A stretch of 64,000 bases of DNA from Nepenthes gracilis. Taxonomy: Eukaryota; Streptophyta; Magnoliopsida; Caryophyllales; Nepenthaceae. Positions 11,107-21,991 of this stretch are shown here, in pieces. The notes below the pieces were generated by a model. It did not search any database. It saw nothing but the letters and a program-made list of their open reading frames with translations, and was not told the origin of the DNA. A program made the position numbers and the translations under genes. Within the stretch, counting starts at the first letter, position 1. Each line of letters opens with the position of its first letter. The DNA is taken from positions 2,970,001 to 3,034,000 of the forward strand of contig BSYO01000003.1 in NCBI GenBank assembly GCA_033239525.1. The letters run 5' to 3'.

Positions 11107-13423
11107 TTTATCTTCTATGCCCTAACTGTTGAAAATTTCAATACTCTTAATGCACAGATAGTCTTCACCCAAAATATATTCTACAATGCAGGACTAGTCT
11201 CATCAACCGTTTGGAAGAAGATTCAATACTTTTGCAACCACTTCTTCTACTAGAATTGTATCCAATGTTCTGTGTATGAGAGGTTCTTTACCCACCTGTT
11301 TTTGGAATTACTCTTCTTACCATCACCAATAATCCATTTAGTGTCCTATGGAATTAGGTGTCAGGTTTTGAGGATGTTTCTTTAGATATGATATGTGTAG
11401 AGTTGGCCTTTTACGAAGAGGAAGTCCTTTTTTTTTTTTCCCCTTTTTTTGGTAGATATTTGGCTATAAAGATTTGGGCTTAGAGTTGGTTGGATCTTTT
11501 GGTGAGCTTCCTCTCAATTTTTCCCAACACGGCCAAATGAGTGTTATAACTTTTTCTAAGTCCAAGCTCTCTCTATTTTGGGTGACAAACTTCATCCCAT
11601 TTTACTAGGCGGGTCATGTGGTCTCTCCAACGGAAATTTCCATTGATGTGATGAAAGTGGTTATAGTTTTTTTTGTGAAGGCTTGAGTTTGTATAGTATA
11701 GAAGGGAATATATTGGGCCATAGATTAGATAAGAATATCTCTCCCAAACACAGGCGAATGTTTTAATTTCCTATTAAGAAGTTTCTTTTATTGACTTAAT
11801 TAATGATTATCCGATATTGTTCTTTTAAGTTTATCCCATGGATAAAATTTCCTCCTAAGTATCTATCGAACTTCTCTACAAGCTTGAAGCCTTTTTGTGG
11901 TTTCAAGTCCTTGGCCATGTCCTCGAGAAATGAGGGGATGTGAAAATTTGAGACTTATTGACATTTATACTCTGACCAAAAGCAAGGCAGAAAGTTTTAG
12001 CATACTCATGGTATTGTTGATGTGCTTTCTTGATACTTTACTGAAGAGCTTGAGATCATCAGCATAGAAAAGATGTGAAATGATAGGGCTTCTATGAACT
12101 TTTACTGGTTTTTATTATTCCATGGAGACTGAAAGAATAACGAGGTGAGAGATTTTTTTGATGCATAATACAAATATTATTAAGGGTCTCCGTATCTAAG
12201 CCCGTAAGAGGGTGCCTAGTTTTGTCATTTTCCCAGTCTGCATGATAGAGAAAAAAGATGTCAAGGGAATTCAAACCATGATAATATCAATGAGTACCAA
12301 AGGAAAGTTAAGGGTGATAAGAGTGCTTTCGACAAAGTACTATAAACTTTGGTAGGATCGAACTTCATCATACCACCTGCATCATCTCCCTTGGCTTTGT
12401 TACTAATGTGAATTATAACTTGTGTTGCAAGAATATTGTTGTGTGGCATATGGAATGGGATGAATTTTGCTTGGGTCAAGTTGACGAGGTTGTTAAGGAT
12501 AGGTTTGATTCTCTGGATGCCTTAGTAATAATTATGTAGATAATATTACCAGGATAGATTGGTTGGAACTGATTAAAATATTTTAGGGTATCATCTTAGG
12601 AATAAGAACAAAAATCATATGGTTGATGCTTGGTGGGAGGAAACTCGAAGAGAAGGGCTCAAACTAGTTTGCAGTGGTCCTCTTTTTACAGTATCCCATG
12701 AATTTTGAAAAAAAAAAGCATGAAAACTGTTAAGCCCAGGGGCTTTGAAGGCCTCAAAGAGACAAGGGCCTCTTTCACTTCCTCCATAGTGGGTGTAAAG
12801 GCTAACTAATCAAGTTTGAATGTGTCCCAGCAGGACTATCTTGCCGGGAAGACTGCTCAGTTGTCCCCTTTAGGATCATTGAACATATTCTTAAAGTAAT
12901 CCATAACCATCTTTTTGAGTTTCTTCATAGCATTGTACCATTATTTGTTGTGATCCTTAAGAATGATGATTCGGTTGTGTCACCCCGATTAATTTTTGTA
13001 GCAGAGAACTTAGTTTTTCTCTTCCAAGGGTAAACCAATCCAACCTCGTTCTTTGGCACCAATGGACATCTTCTTTGTCAAAAAATTCTCTATATTGCCT
13101 AATAATCTAAGATTTAATATTTTGAAGTCTAACATAATCAATTTTAGATTAGGTTTGATGGTTCCCTCTAAGTCTATGACTTGGATGCTTTTTCTTACGA
13201 AAGATATGACTGAATGTGGTTTTATTTAAGTCTTTAAGAAGTTTTATATTTTTTTAAGTTTCTCTTTCATATATATTTTTATTTTTTCTAAGAGTTTTTG
13301 ATGAGCCCTATGTATATTGGATGGCTTATTCACATTCCTTCAACCCGAAAGAGTTTGTGGTGTTGAGCAAATTTTAGTATGCCTTCATTTTAGTGTGAAA
13401 TTTTTTAATAGAAAAAATGCAAT

Positions 13424-13443
13424 AATATATATATATATATATA
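13424..13443. repeat. AT microsatellite
   Basis: An uninterrupted (AT)n tract directly abuts the left end of the composite retroelement at 13444. This makes any target duplication composed of A and T ambiguous at this site. Confidence 0.85.
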
Positions 13444-14361
13444 TGATGCGTCCTGCATCCGAGTTTTCGACGGATTCTGGCTCAACCAGGTCTCGGGCTC
13501 ATGTTGACGTGAGTCCCGGTCTTCGTGTTTCTTGGGTTGAATCCTGCTCACCACAATAAAAGACAAAAAGTTAGAGGAAAATGGTCGGACTTGCTCATTG
13601 GTTTATTCTTCGATGCTTAAGTCAGTTATTATTCTTCCAAAATGAAAAACGCAAAGACAGAATTGATTGGGAATGGTGTAGGGAAAGGAATTTATCAGTC
13701 TAACTTGAAGGGGGCGCTCGGTGTGGAGCGGCTTTTGTGATGGTGTACCCATGGAGAGCAGCTTTCGGTGGTGTGCTCGTGGAGAGCGGCTTTTCTGGCC
13801 ACTGGGTTTGCAGAGAGCGAATAGTGGGAAAAGAGAATGGCGCTTGATTCGTTCGGAGGTAGGATTGCTTGTGTCGGTTTTAGCACTGAAAAGAGTTGCC
13901 TCTAAAGTCTGTCTCAAAGGCTTTTTATAGCCATCCAACCTCGCCACCCTTTCTTAGGCGGCAAGGCTAGTTGCTAGTTGCATGCGGGAGATCCTTTCCA
14001 TCTGCTGATAAGATGTTGGTGCTATTTAGGGCAACCACGATCGGAAGGAAGGATTCCTTCATTCCTTGCGGAGATGCCGCACGCAGTGAATATTGGGGTT
14101 TCCATCGTGGGATATGCGCTAAGTTGGGGACTTTCACTCTAGAGGGGATTGCGATTTGGGAAGATATTCCGTATCGTGGGAAGATATTCCGTATCGTGAC
14201 CAGTTAGGGCAGGTAATCCCTTGCGCGCGGGAATGGGGCCATGGGCTGTATCCTATTTGGGCCGCATCCGGCTGTCTTAAGGTTATTTCCGGTCAATTGG
14301 GGCGTTGATCGTCATCTGGGCCAGCGGGTCACACTTCTCCTAGGCTGATCGTCTTCCATCA
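13444..14361 (-). mobile_element. 3' LTR of a minus-strand Tat-type gypsy element (element G)
   Basis: On the plus strand the 918-base LTR starts TGATGCGTCC and ends TTCCATCA. In element sense it therefore begins TGATGGAAGA and ends GACGCATCA, like the LTRs at 27072 and 57582. It is placed as the 3' LTR because the hairpin and purine stretch typical of the internal 3' end follow at 14362-14405. An antisense extra ORF follows at 15700. A 20-22 base motif ending GATATTCCGTATCGTG is tandemly duplicated near 14157-14198. The 5' half of the element is missing. Confidence 0.75.
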
Positions 14362-14370
14362 CTAGGCTCT

Positions 14371-14405
14371 CATGCCGGGGGTTCGAAGTTTCGCCCTCTG
14401 GCATG
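14371..14405 (-). promoter_or_regulatory. Hairpin next to polypurine tract, element G
   Basis: Arms CATGCCGGGGG (14371-14381) and CCCTCTGGCATG (14394-14405) pair along their full length if G-T wobbles are allowed, with a ~12-base loop. The structure sits 9 bases from the 3' LTR. Elements C and F have the same hairpin in the same place with different stem sequence. Confidence 0.6.
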
Positions 14406-15699
14406 TTCATGATGGGACGCAACATGTCGTGTTGTCTTTTCAGGTCTTCCATAGATTTCTCTTTTTACTATTCTTTGGCGTGACTCCTCTGTCCCTCAAT
14501 TCTCTACAGATTTGTTATGTTGGCGGTCCCTTGGCGTTTAGCGACCCGTTGGTTGCCCCGTGTGCTATAAATCGAGGGCTTGTAGCGCTTCTTTGCATCA
14601 TCTCCCTCTTTAATCAGTGAAATGGTGTGGGAGCTAGATACCACTACGAGGCTTGACGTTCTGGCCACCGACGGCGTTACCTTGGGACGCAACTCCACTT
14701 TCGCTTTGGTCACATCTTTTCGTGTAGGTGGCTGCTTTGGTCACATCTTTTCACGTAGGTGGTTGCCTTGGCCATCCTCTAACCGTCCCACTAGTGCCTC
14801 CTTGTCTAACTGGCATTGGGCCTTATCCTCCGGCCACTTGTGGGCGGCTGCCTTTTCTTTTGACAATCTTTTGCTTCATCTTGGTATGTCGCTCTTTTGC
14901 TCGAGAGTTTGCTTAAACGGAGTAGGGCCTTTGCGGCCTAGATGCCTTCTCATGTATTTCTCTCCTCCCCCTCTTTTTTTTTTTTTTCATTACTATCATT
15001 TTGTTGTACATTGGCCTCTGAGAGCTTTGTAATTTGTAAGGGAGATTAATGAGAAAAGTTGGCAATCGTTTTTGCATACACCGCTTCGTCGCCTCTCTAT
15101 CTTTTGCCATTGTGCTTCTCTCTTCTTCTTCTCTCTTTTTTTGTGCTCCGAACTTGCTTGAGGAATTGTGGTTCCGGGTCGGGTGGCTGAACTGCCAGAG
15201 CGGCCGAATCTTGGAGTGGAAGTTGTCTAGTCAAACAAGACAGAGTGGATGGTTGACCAGCTTCGTAGACCAAACTATTGATATTCAGAGTGCGGGTCGG
15301 AGCCTTAGTGGTAGTTGATCAGCTTTGATCAAAGTGGCTAGGAGGTCAAACCTGATGGTCCTACTCCTTTGCCTCACTTCGTCGCCAGTTGGGCAACTTG
15401 GGAAGTTGTGCTTAGCGGCACAGAAACTCTTGCGTCTCTGCCTTTAGCCCATCAATTTCCGCCACGTGTTGTCATCGAAAACGGCTGTATCTTCGCCATA
15501 AATGAGACGGACGATTCGACTTGACCGCATGCTCTTCAGTTTTGACACGTGTTAGGCCATAATTTCTGCGCCTTTCGAGGCGTTGCTTTGTTTTGGCAGC
15601 AGCAATGCCTATAAAATTGAATGCCAATTTGCATTCCACTCTTCTTTCTCTTTTGCATTCTTTGAGTTGCCTTCATTTGATTTTTCTTCACTTGGTTTC

Positions 15700-15850
15700 A
15701 TGGCTGCCAAAGTCAACGCGATCCAGTCCATTCTCGACTCAAGCGTTATCAAGGCTCTGTATGTCTAGTATAACATCCCAACGTCCATTTTGTTTGCAAT
15801 GCCAGGGGAGCATGATAGGGCTTGCTCCCCACCGGAGGGATTCATCACCG
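15700..15850 (+). pseudogene. Truncated antisense ORF of element G (PF04195-type)
   Basis: An ATG at 15700 opens MAAKVNAIQSILDSS. After an in-frame TAG at 15766 the protein continues YNIPTSILFAMPGEHDRACS and PPEGFI. This aligns with the first 50 residues of the antisense ORF at 49603 (MAPGVKEIASSL..., SIPDSIEMVVPGATERACC, PLDGFI). The match stops near 15850 at the junction with another element. A TATAAAA lies at 15610, about 90 bases upstream. In the Tat lineage, antisense extra ORFs between pol and the 3' LTR are known. Here it is broken by the stop and truncated. Confidence 0.65.
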
Positions 15851-16969
15851 TTACGGGGCTCACTAGCACCTTAGCAAGAGCAATCGCCTCTCGTGGCGAT
15901 GACCTCTCGGTAGCCATGACGATGCTCAGCTTGTCCTTGACACGCTTGTGGCTGGGGGCTCTATTCTCCATTGCGCAATGTCAGTGCCCAAAAGAGAAGT
16001 CGGAGGAGAATACGGCCCCCTTGTGCCTTTCTCATCAGCCCGATGACCTTGGTATTAGGGAGGATTCAAGCGACGGGGCCCACTTCTAGAGGAAAGATCG
16101 ATCCAGTTCCAGGGAGCCAGGCCAAAGCCAAGAGCGGCAACGCCTTGCCACTCTCGAGACAGCCGGCAACATGGAGAGGTCCCATGCGGAGTCAGCGGAC
16201 AAACTACTATCCAGTCCTACACTTGCAAGCTACCTCACTAAAGTGAGGAGCATGGCCCACGGACACAGCAGGGCTAGTCCGAAGACGCCACACTGGGGGC
16301 TTCCCCTCCAACTCCCGGACTCCGAAACATAAGGAGAGGAATTAGAAGATGAGCCCTCTTTACCAAGAGAAAAGGAGAAAAGGACATCTGCGCTGTGTAG
16401 GAAAAGAAAGAAAGAAAAAAGGAGAAGAAAAGAGAAGGGAGAAAGGGCAACGCATGAAGTGGCAGTGACTGCCATCGCCAGAGGAGACGCCGCCTGGATC
16501 GAGAGCCGTCGAAGCCCTCTCCATTCTCCATCCTCCGATTTGCGCCGTAGTGTGAAGGAAGGAAGAAGATTGCGAGCCGCGAAGAGCCACCGCCGCTGTC
16601 GCCACCGCTGGAAGAGAATCAACAAATCGAGGTCAGTAAATGCTTCTTTCCTCTTTGTGGATGCCGATCCTGTGTTCGCATGTGGCAATCTTGAGGCAAT
16701 CGGTCAGGAGACTTGGTGTATTGTGAGGCATGGTGGAGAGAGGAAGAGAAAGCCCTCGACGGAGCTTATATCTCTACCTGTGCTGTCATAGGGTGGCTAT
16801 CGCCATGACCGGCACCATCATCCATGCTAGGACCACCCTCCACCGGCAATCCTCATCGCCATCTTTAGGTACGCCTTGTTGGTCCACCAATCGTGGTTTC
16901 GGTCGTCTTATGTGAACACATCCCACTCCCCCTCCTCTCCGTCATATATGAATACCTTTCAGACTTGAT

Positions 16970-17110
16970 TCGGTTGCAACTCGGTTCGGCCATGACTCGG
17001 TTTGGCCGTAACTTTGTTTGGTCGCAACACGGTTCGGCCATGACTTGGTTCAGCCTCAACTCGGTTGGGCTATGACTCGGCCCTGTCACAACTCGGTTTG
17101 GCAACAACTG
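16970..17110. repeat. Degenerate ~20-base tandem array
   Basis: About seven imperfect copies of a motif on the theme CGGTTCGGCCATGACT / CGGTTTGGTCGCAACT follow each other. They keep alternating 'ATGACT' and 'CAACT' endings. Confidence 0.7.
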
Positions 17111-18345
17111 TGCTAGGCCATGATATAGTCGGGCACCCCAGACTCAGTCCGGTGCCCCAGATCCAATCTGGAGCCCTGAATAGGTCTCTGTGGGCCTGAA
17201 GCCTCTAAGGGCCGAACTGTGTTGAACTGAGGCTCTTGAGGCTGTGGACAACGACGATGGAGCTCGATCCCCTCTCTAAGACTCTACCAAGAGCAGTGCT
17301 AAGAAGCCATGAAGGGAAATCTCATCACACCGGCCTAGAACGTCCCCATATCAACGACATATCCTCGAGTAACTATGCTGGCGAACAAGTGGCTCCAAAA
17401 TGTGCACTAGCACCCACTTCCGGACTTCATGCATCCAATCGAAGACGTTGCACTGGGGGCTCCATCCTCCAACTTCTAAACCAGCTAAGTGGACAAACAT
17501 CTATTGAAGATCCGGTGGCTGAAGATCTTGTGACCTAGGCGGTCACGAGCGACAGGGCCTAGCAGTGGCCAGAAGGCTGGCCGAGCCATGAAACACAGAC
17601 GAAGGCCCAGAGTGATACGATCCACTCCGCTCCAAGTGCTGCCAGGAGGCGCTGGTTTCGAACCCTATCGGCTTGGTGAGGTGAACCCGACCTTTCAGAG
17701 AGTAGAGGCCACATATACGAGACCGCTGGCCCAAGCAGCCGTTCCCTTGTTCATAGGCCGTCCTCGGCTCGGACGATTCTCCCAAGTAAGGCGTACCAGT
17801 CAGCAGGCCGATCTCGCTGTAATGCCTCTCATTGACTCATTGCATAGCAGCAAACCTGCAAAAGTTATGGCAATCCCCGCAATGGGGGCTCAACGTGCTC
17901 AGCCCGCCACCTATTGCATCGCAGAAAACATCTAGCCAATTATTGCACTAGTCCGGGTCGCTCGAGGAAGTATTGGCCAACAACTGGACCCGAACCACTG
18001 GCCAGTAGGCCACCCATCACGGCAGCAGTGCGCTGCCCAACCAATCCATGGCAAAGGACTAAATCCCATGGAGCATAGGGGCCATAGGACAAGGTGCCTA
18101 CCAAAGCACTTCGATGACCGAAGCGGTGCACACTCGGTACGGTGAGCCGGTCACAATTACTCACGCGTCGACGATGATTTCACGTCGAATTCAGGTAAGT
18201 CTTGCACTATACTGCCTGCTTGAATCATGTTTCTGTTAATAGAATAGTGATATTATCTGCTCATATGAATGATCACATAACATTGCATAAAATCATGCAA
18301 CCTAGACTGCCTCTAAGTCGGGTGCATACTCATTCACCCATTACC

Positions 18346-18517
18346 GAACCTCAGTCCCTCTTCGAGTGGCCCATACGTGGTCGTATTTGAACCTCGGTCC
18401 CGCATCAAGTGGCGCATACGTGGTTGTATTTAAACTTCGATCCCGCATTGAGAGGCTCATACACGGTCGTATTTGAACCTTGGTCCCGTCACCGAGCGGC
18501 CTATGTGCGGTCAAACT
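18346..18517. repeat. 43-base tandem array, four copies
   Basis: Units begin at 18346, 18389, 18432 and 18475, each opening with a version of GAACCTCGGTCCCGCATC. The first three end CATACGTGGTCGTATTT or close variants; the fourth is more diverged. The array lies in the non-coding 3' internal region of element C. Confidence 0.85.
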
Positions 18518-19942
18518 CAAAACCTTATGGGGCTTTTTAGCATGTGTTCGGCGACTTCCTCCCGAAGGAGAGAGTACCCTCAGTTAACAACGGTCGGCGG
18601 ATTAGGACCAAACACATGAAAGCTATGACTTCCTCTAGTAGGGCCAAGCGTTGATCGTACATGCGAGCGATGACTTAGGCTAGCAAAAGCTTGGCAATGA
18701 TAGCCTCAAAGTTTAGTCGGCAACCACATCTCCTCAGTGCCACGACCTCCTCTTGGTAGGTGCGAGCTTGACTAGCCAGACGCATTCGTCAAAGCCAAGA
18801 GGCTTAGATAACAACCGTGTCTCCACTAGGCCACGACTTCCCTTCACGGGAATGATTGGAATCTGGCGCAAGTCACCCCTAGCAGCCCTGACATTCCACT
18901 AGAAAGCAAAGAAGCATCCTTGAAGAGGGAGTCACTAAGATCAGGATCCTAGGATTGGCTGTGGTCATGTTGTTGACCCATTCACTCGACCATAGAGCCA
19001 AAGGATCCCCAGCTTTGGCAATGGAGTTTACGGGGGGCTCCTCGCCCCCTGTCCCATTGGCTGGTTCGCCAATTGTAATGCATGACGAGAAGGACCCTTC
19101 CAAGGAATGCAAAGGGCATCCTACTGCTATAGCTCGAACGATCGGCTATCTTAAGGCAAGCTGCCTCTCGACCTCTTGAAGCGCGTCATTGCAGCGAGGT
19201 GATCTGATCTCGAGCTTGAGATCTTCCCTCTGCGTGCTCCTAGATCTCGCTCGAGACTCGGACGGCTCACTGTCAGAATTAGCGAAGGTTTTCCTTCTAT
19301 TTTTGAAAAATTGATCAAGTCATATCTATGTCGATCTCGAGCACCCCATTTCAGAGGCACCAACAAGACGATCCAAGGTTTGCAAGATCCCTCTAGATAG
19401 AGCTGATACCTCATACCTTAGCCTCTTCAACCATAATTTCTCTAGAAAGCGGCAAGTTGCTACCCGGCCTCTTGGTACGCACCCTTGTTGTAAGGCGATC
19501 AGATCAGGAGCATGAGGCTTCCGCTCTATGAGCTCTCGAATTTTGCTCGATACCTGGACCACTCATAGTCGATTCTAGTAGTCTGTTCCTGCATCAAAAT
19601 CTGCCGGGGGGCTCCTCGCCCACGGTTAATCTAGACGAGTTGCTCTTGCTTAGGTCAACTGGCAAAGATTGATTAGCGCTTGGCCTCTTCGACGACTCGC
19701 CAGCAACCAAGGCAGACTTCAGATACATCCCTATATTATCAACTTCAAGCAAGGAAGGGCAGCTCCCGGCGATCTTGGCTTGTGGTTGTGCGGGCTCCGT
19801 ACCAGCTCCGAGTTCTCACATTACTTGGTTGGTGAAGACGATTCATGAAGTAAGGTATAGAGATCCCTCTATTTATTAACCAGAAGACGACATCAACAAG
19901 CACTAAGCCATCGGGATCGTGCGTGATAATGTCCCATCATGA

Positions 19943-19985
19943 CATGCCGAGGGTTGAATTTTTAAACCTTCTGGCATGGGGGCAA
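19943..19985 (+). promoter_or_regulatory. Hairpin plus polypurine tract of element C
   Basis: Arms CATGCCGAGGGTT (19943-19955) and AACCTTCTGGCATG (19965-19978) form a stem with one G-T wobble and one bulged T. The right arm runs straight into GGGGGCAA (19978-19985), the likely plus-strand primer, and the LTR starts at the next base. The same arrangement is seen in elements F and G. Confidence 0.65.
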
Positions 19986-21452
19986 TGATGGGTTCAATAG
20001 TCATGGGTCTAATGAACTAGGCTCCACAGTAGGCCCACAATTCAACTCCAACTTAACAAAATTTTTTTAAAGTGAAATGTCCGACATTGCCCATCTAAGA
20101 GGAGCGCATCTACGGATCACATTATAAAATCAGGCACCCTCAAGCTTGGGAGGACCATCTCCAAATGGCTCGATATTCCCAAGAAAGGGGCCTACCCTCT
20201 AACCAAGAGTTGCCCTCCTTCCAAGAGGTCTATCATCCATTCGGAAGTCACTTTTTGTCCGGGAGCCAAGAGCCCCCCATTCGGGAGCCAGGAGCCCTTC
20301 GTCCCTGTTCCAGGAGCCCTCTATCCCTGAGCTAGGTGCCCTCCGTCCCAGGGTTAAGATCCTCTCGTCCCGGAGCCATGAGTCCTCCATTCTGGAGCCA
20401 ACCCTTCATCCCAAATTTAGGAACCCTCCGTCCCGAAATTGTGAGTCCTCCGTCCCGAAGCCAACCCTCAATCTCGAAGCCAAAAGCTCTCCATTCCGGA
20501 GCCATGAGCCTTCGTTTCGGAGGCAGGAGCACTCCATCCCGAAGCAATGAGTCCTCCGTCTCGAGCTAACCCTTCTGTCCCAGATTCAGGAGGCCTTTGT
20601 CTCAGAGCCAACTCTTCATCCTAGAGTCAGGAGCCCTCCGTCTTGAAGTCAAGAGTCAGGTAACCAGGATGCTGGCCTATCAGCGCTGTTTAGTCCTCTA
20701 AGACGCCCCCTACCGGGTGCACATTTAAGACACCTCTCAGCAGGCGCACTTCTAAGACACCATCAGCGGATGTACCTCCAAGTTGCTATTCAATAGGTGC
20801 ACCTCCAAGTCGCCCCTCAGTCGAGCGCACCTTTAGGCCACCCCTCTGCGGGTGCTCCTCTAAGACGCGCCTCTGCCGGGCGCAACTCTAAGACTCCCCT
20901 CTGCCGGGCGCAATTCTAAGACGCTTCTCTTTTGGGCACACCTCCAAGCCGCCCCACCATGGGTGTACCTCCAAGCCGCCCCTCAGTTGGGCGTACCTCT
21001 AAGCCGCTTCTCAACCGAGCGCACCTCCAAGCTGCCCTTTAGTCGGTGCACCTCCAAGTCGTCCCTCAACGAGCGCACCTCCAAACTGTCTCTCAATCGA
21101 GCACATCTCCAAGTCGCCCCTTGATGGGCACATTTTTAAGCTGTCTCTCGATAGGCGTACTTCTAAGCCGCCCCTCGGTTGGCGCATTTAAATGCTCAAT
21201 ACCTTTATATGCATCTATACATTCCTCATATCCTCCTAATATCTTTCTATTATTTAGAGAAGATTTCTGATTTAAACGTCGGAGGATATATGGTGGAAGT
21301 AATCTCTGTGATCCTTTGACCTCTCATTTTCAATTGTGATGTTCAGGATCCAGGTTCGGAGCTACTGTCCCAAACTCGCTTCAGTTTGACCCGACGAGGG
21401 AGATCAAGTGGATTTCTGACCCTAAAAGTAATCCGGATTCAGGGATGCGTCA
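19986..21452 (+). mobile_element. 3' LTR of element C (family 1)
   Basis: A 1467-base LTR begins TGATGGGTTC and ends GGATGCGTCA. It aligns with solo LTR A over the first ~140 bases (GTAGGCCCACAATTC region, TATAAAA at about 20125) and over the R/U5 block from AGATTTCTGATTT (21260 on). The middle holds two minisatellite arrays, about 20160-20660 and 20690-21190, with the same unit themes as copy A. Unlike copies A and D it is preceded by a purine tract, so it is a 3' LTR and not a solo LTR. Confidence 0.85.
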
Positions 21453-21848
21453 ATATATTATTTTATAAAATTTATATTTAAATATTTTATATAACAATTT
21501 AATTTAGGGAAAAACAAAAAGAAAAAAAGCGACCTAGACCCAAGTTGGGCCCATGCAAGTCCTTAATCTTGTTTCCACCCAAGTCCGCAGCTAACTCGGC
21601 CTGCCCAATTCCCACTTTCTTCCATTTAAAGTTGAACGTGGAGGGCTGAGTAACTGCTTTTAAGAATCTTCTAGCACTTGTTCGGTTGAAAGTTGAAATG
21701 TATATATACGCTGGAGCTTTCTATTCAAGTGGTTTATATTTCTATTTTTGTTTCTATTTATATTGTAGTGGTAGGTTTGCACTAACATTTGTTCTTTGAA
21801 TTTGTTTTACTTTTAGTGTTTTAGAAGTCTGGAATTGAATGAGAAAAA

Positions 21849-21991
21849 ATGTCTCAGGTGATGTTTGACGTTCCACCTAAAGGCGGATTCAGTTTTGATT
21901 TGTGCAAGAGAAATGTTATGCTGTTAAAGAAGGGTGTTCAGCCTTGTCTTTCAGGAAAACCAGTACCACTATCGTTGGTCTCATTTTTCTG
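21849..21991 (+). pseudogene. 20S proteasome subunit beta-2 (PBB), first exon, frameshifted
   Basis: The ATG at 21849 opens MSQVMFDVPPKGGFSFDLCK and RNVMLLKKGVQ, matching the N-terminus of plant PBB (beta type-7, the trypsin-like subunit of the 20S core). After that the expected propeptide end and catalytic start appear only in the +1 frame (SFRKTSTTIVGLIF), so one base is missing around 21933-21940. A GT donor follows at 21992. Family members continue with the catalytic core, but no further exon follows for 13 kb; the matching last exon is at 35391. A TGGGCC element at 21546, common in promoters of plant proteasome and ribosomal genes, lies about 300 bases upstream. As it stands the exon cannot give a working subunit. 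Confidence 0.8.

Larger units (their letters stand above)
9700..13080 (-). mobile_element. Decayed L1-type LINE (RT, zf-RVT, RNase H pieces)
   Basis: Minus-strand fragments follow the order of a plant LINE ORF2. At about 13080-12500 lie linker and early RT pieces (MDYFKNMFNDPKGDN, EEVKEALVSLRP). At 12479-12261 is an RT block (QAKFIP, NNILATQVIIH). The catalytic block HLFYADDLKLFSKVS lies around 12030-12072. At 11106-10894 is a zinc-binding RT domain (NIKSAYKLLQQHP, KIKFPLNFKFFIW). Near 9850-9700 is an RNase H-like piece (LDKLDIILDCKKVIV). Stops and frameshifts separate all of them, so the element is dead. The 10141-10890 gap has no LINE match I can see. Confidence 0.75.
14362..15850 (-). mobile_element. 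3' internal region of element G
   Basis: This is the internal part of the minus-strand Tat-type element next to its 3' LTR: a hairpin at 14371-14405, then about 1.3 kb without element coding sequence, then the start of an antisense ORF at 15700. Pol is absent. Homology to the corresponding part of the element at 48222-58658 ends near 15850, where sequence of a different, plus-oriented element takes over. Confidence 0.6.
15851..19985 (+). mobile_element. Non-coding 3' internal region of plus-strand element C
   Basis: About 4.1 kb of G+C-richer sequence ends in a hairpin and purine tract directly before the LTR at 19986, so it is the 3' internal region of a plus-oriented LTR element. No gag or pol domain is recognisable. 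It contains short tandem arrays (16970-17110 and 18346-18517), repeated G-run motifs (16281, 17441, 19031, 19603) and a purine-rich stretch at 16330-16460. Long pol-free stretches before the 3' LTR are usual in Tat-type gypsy elements. Open frames here lack family resemblance and overlap on both strands. Confidence 0.55.

Noticed and set aside
16274..16791. Overlapping open frames on both strands in element C
   Set aside because: Frames are open on both strands in purine/pyrimidine-rich DNA. No domain, and no homology that I recognise.
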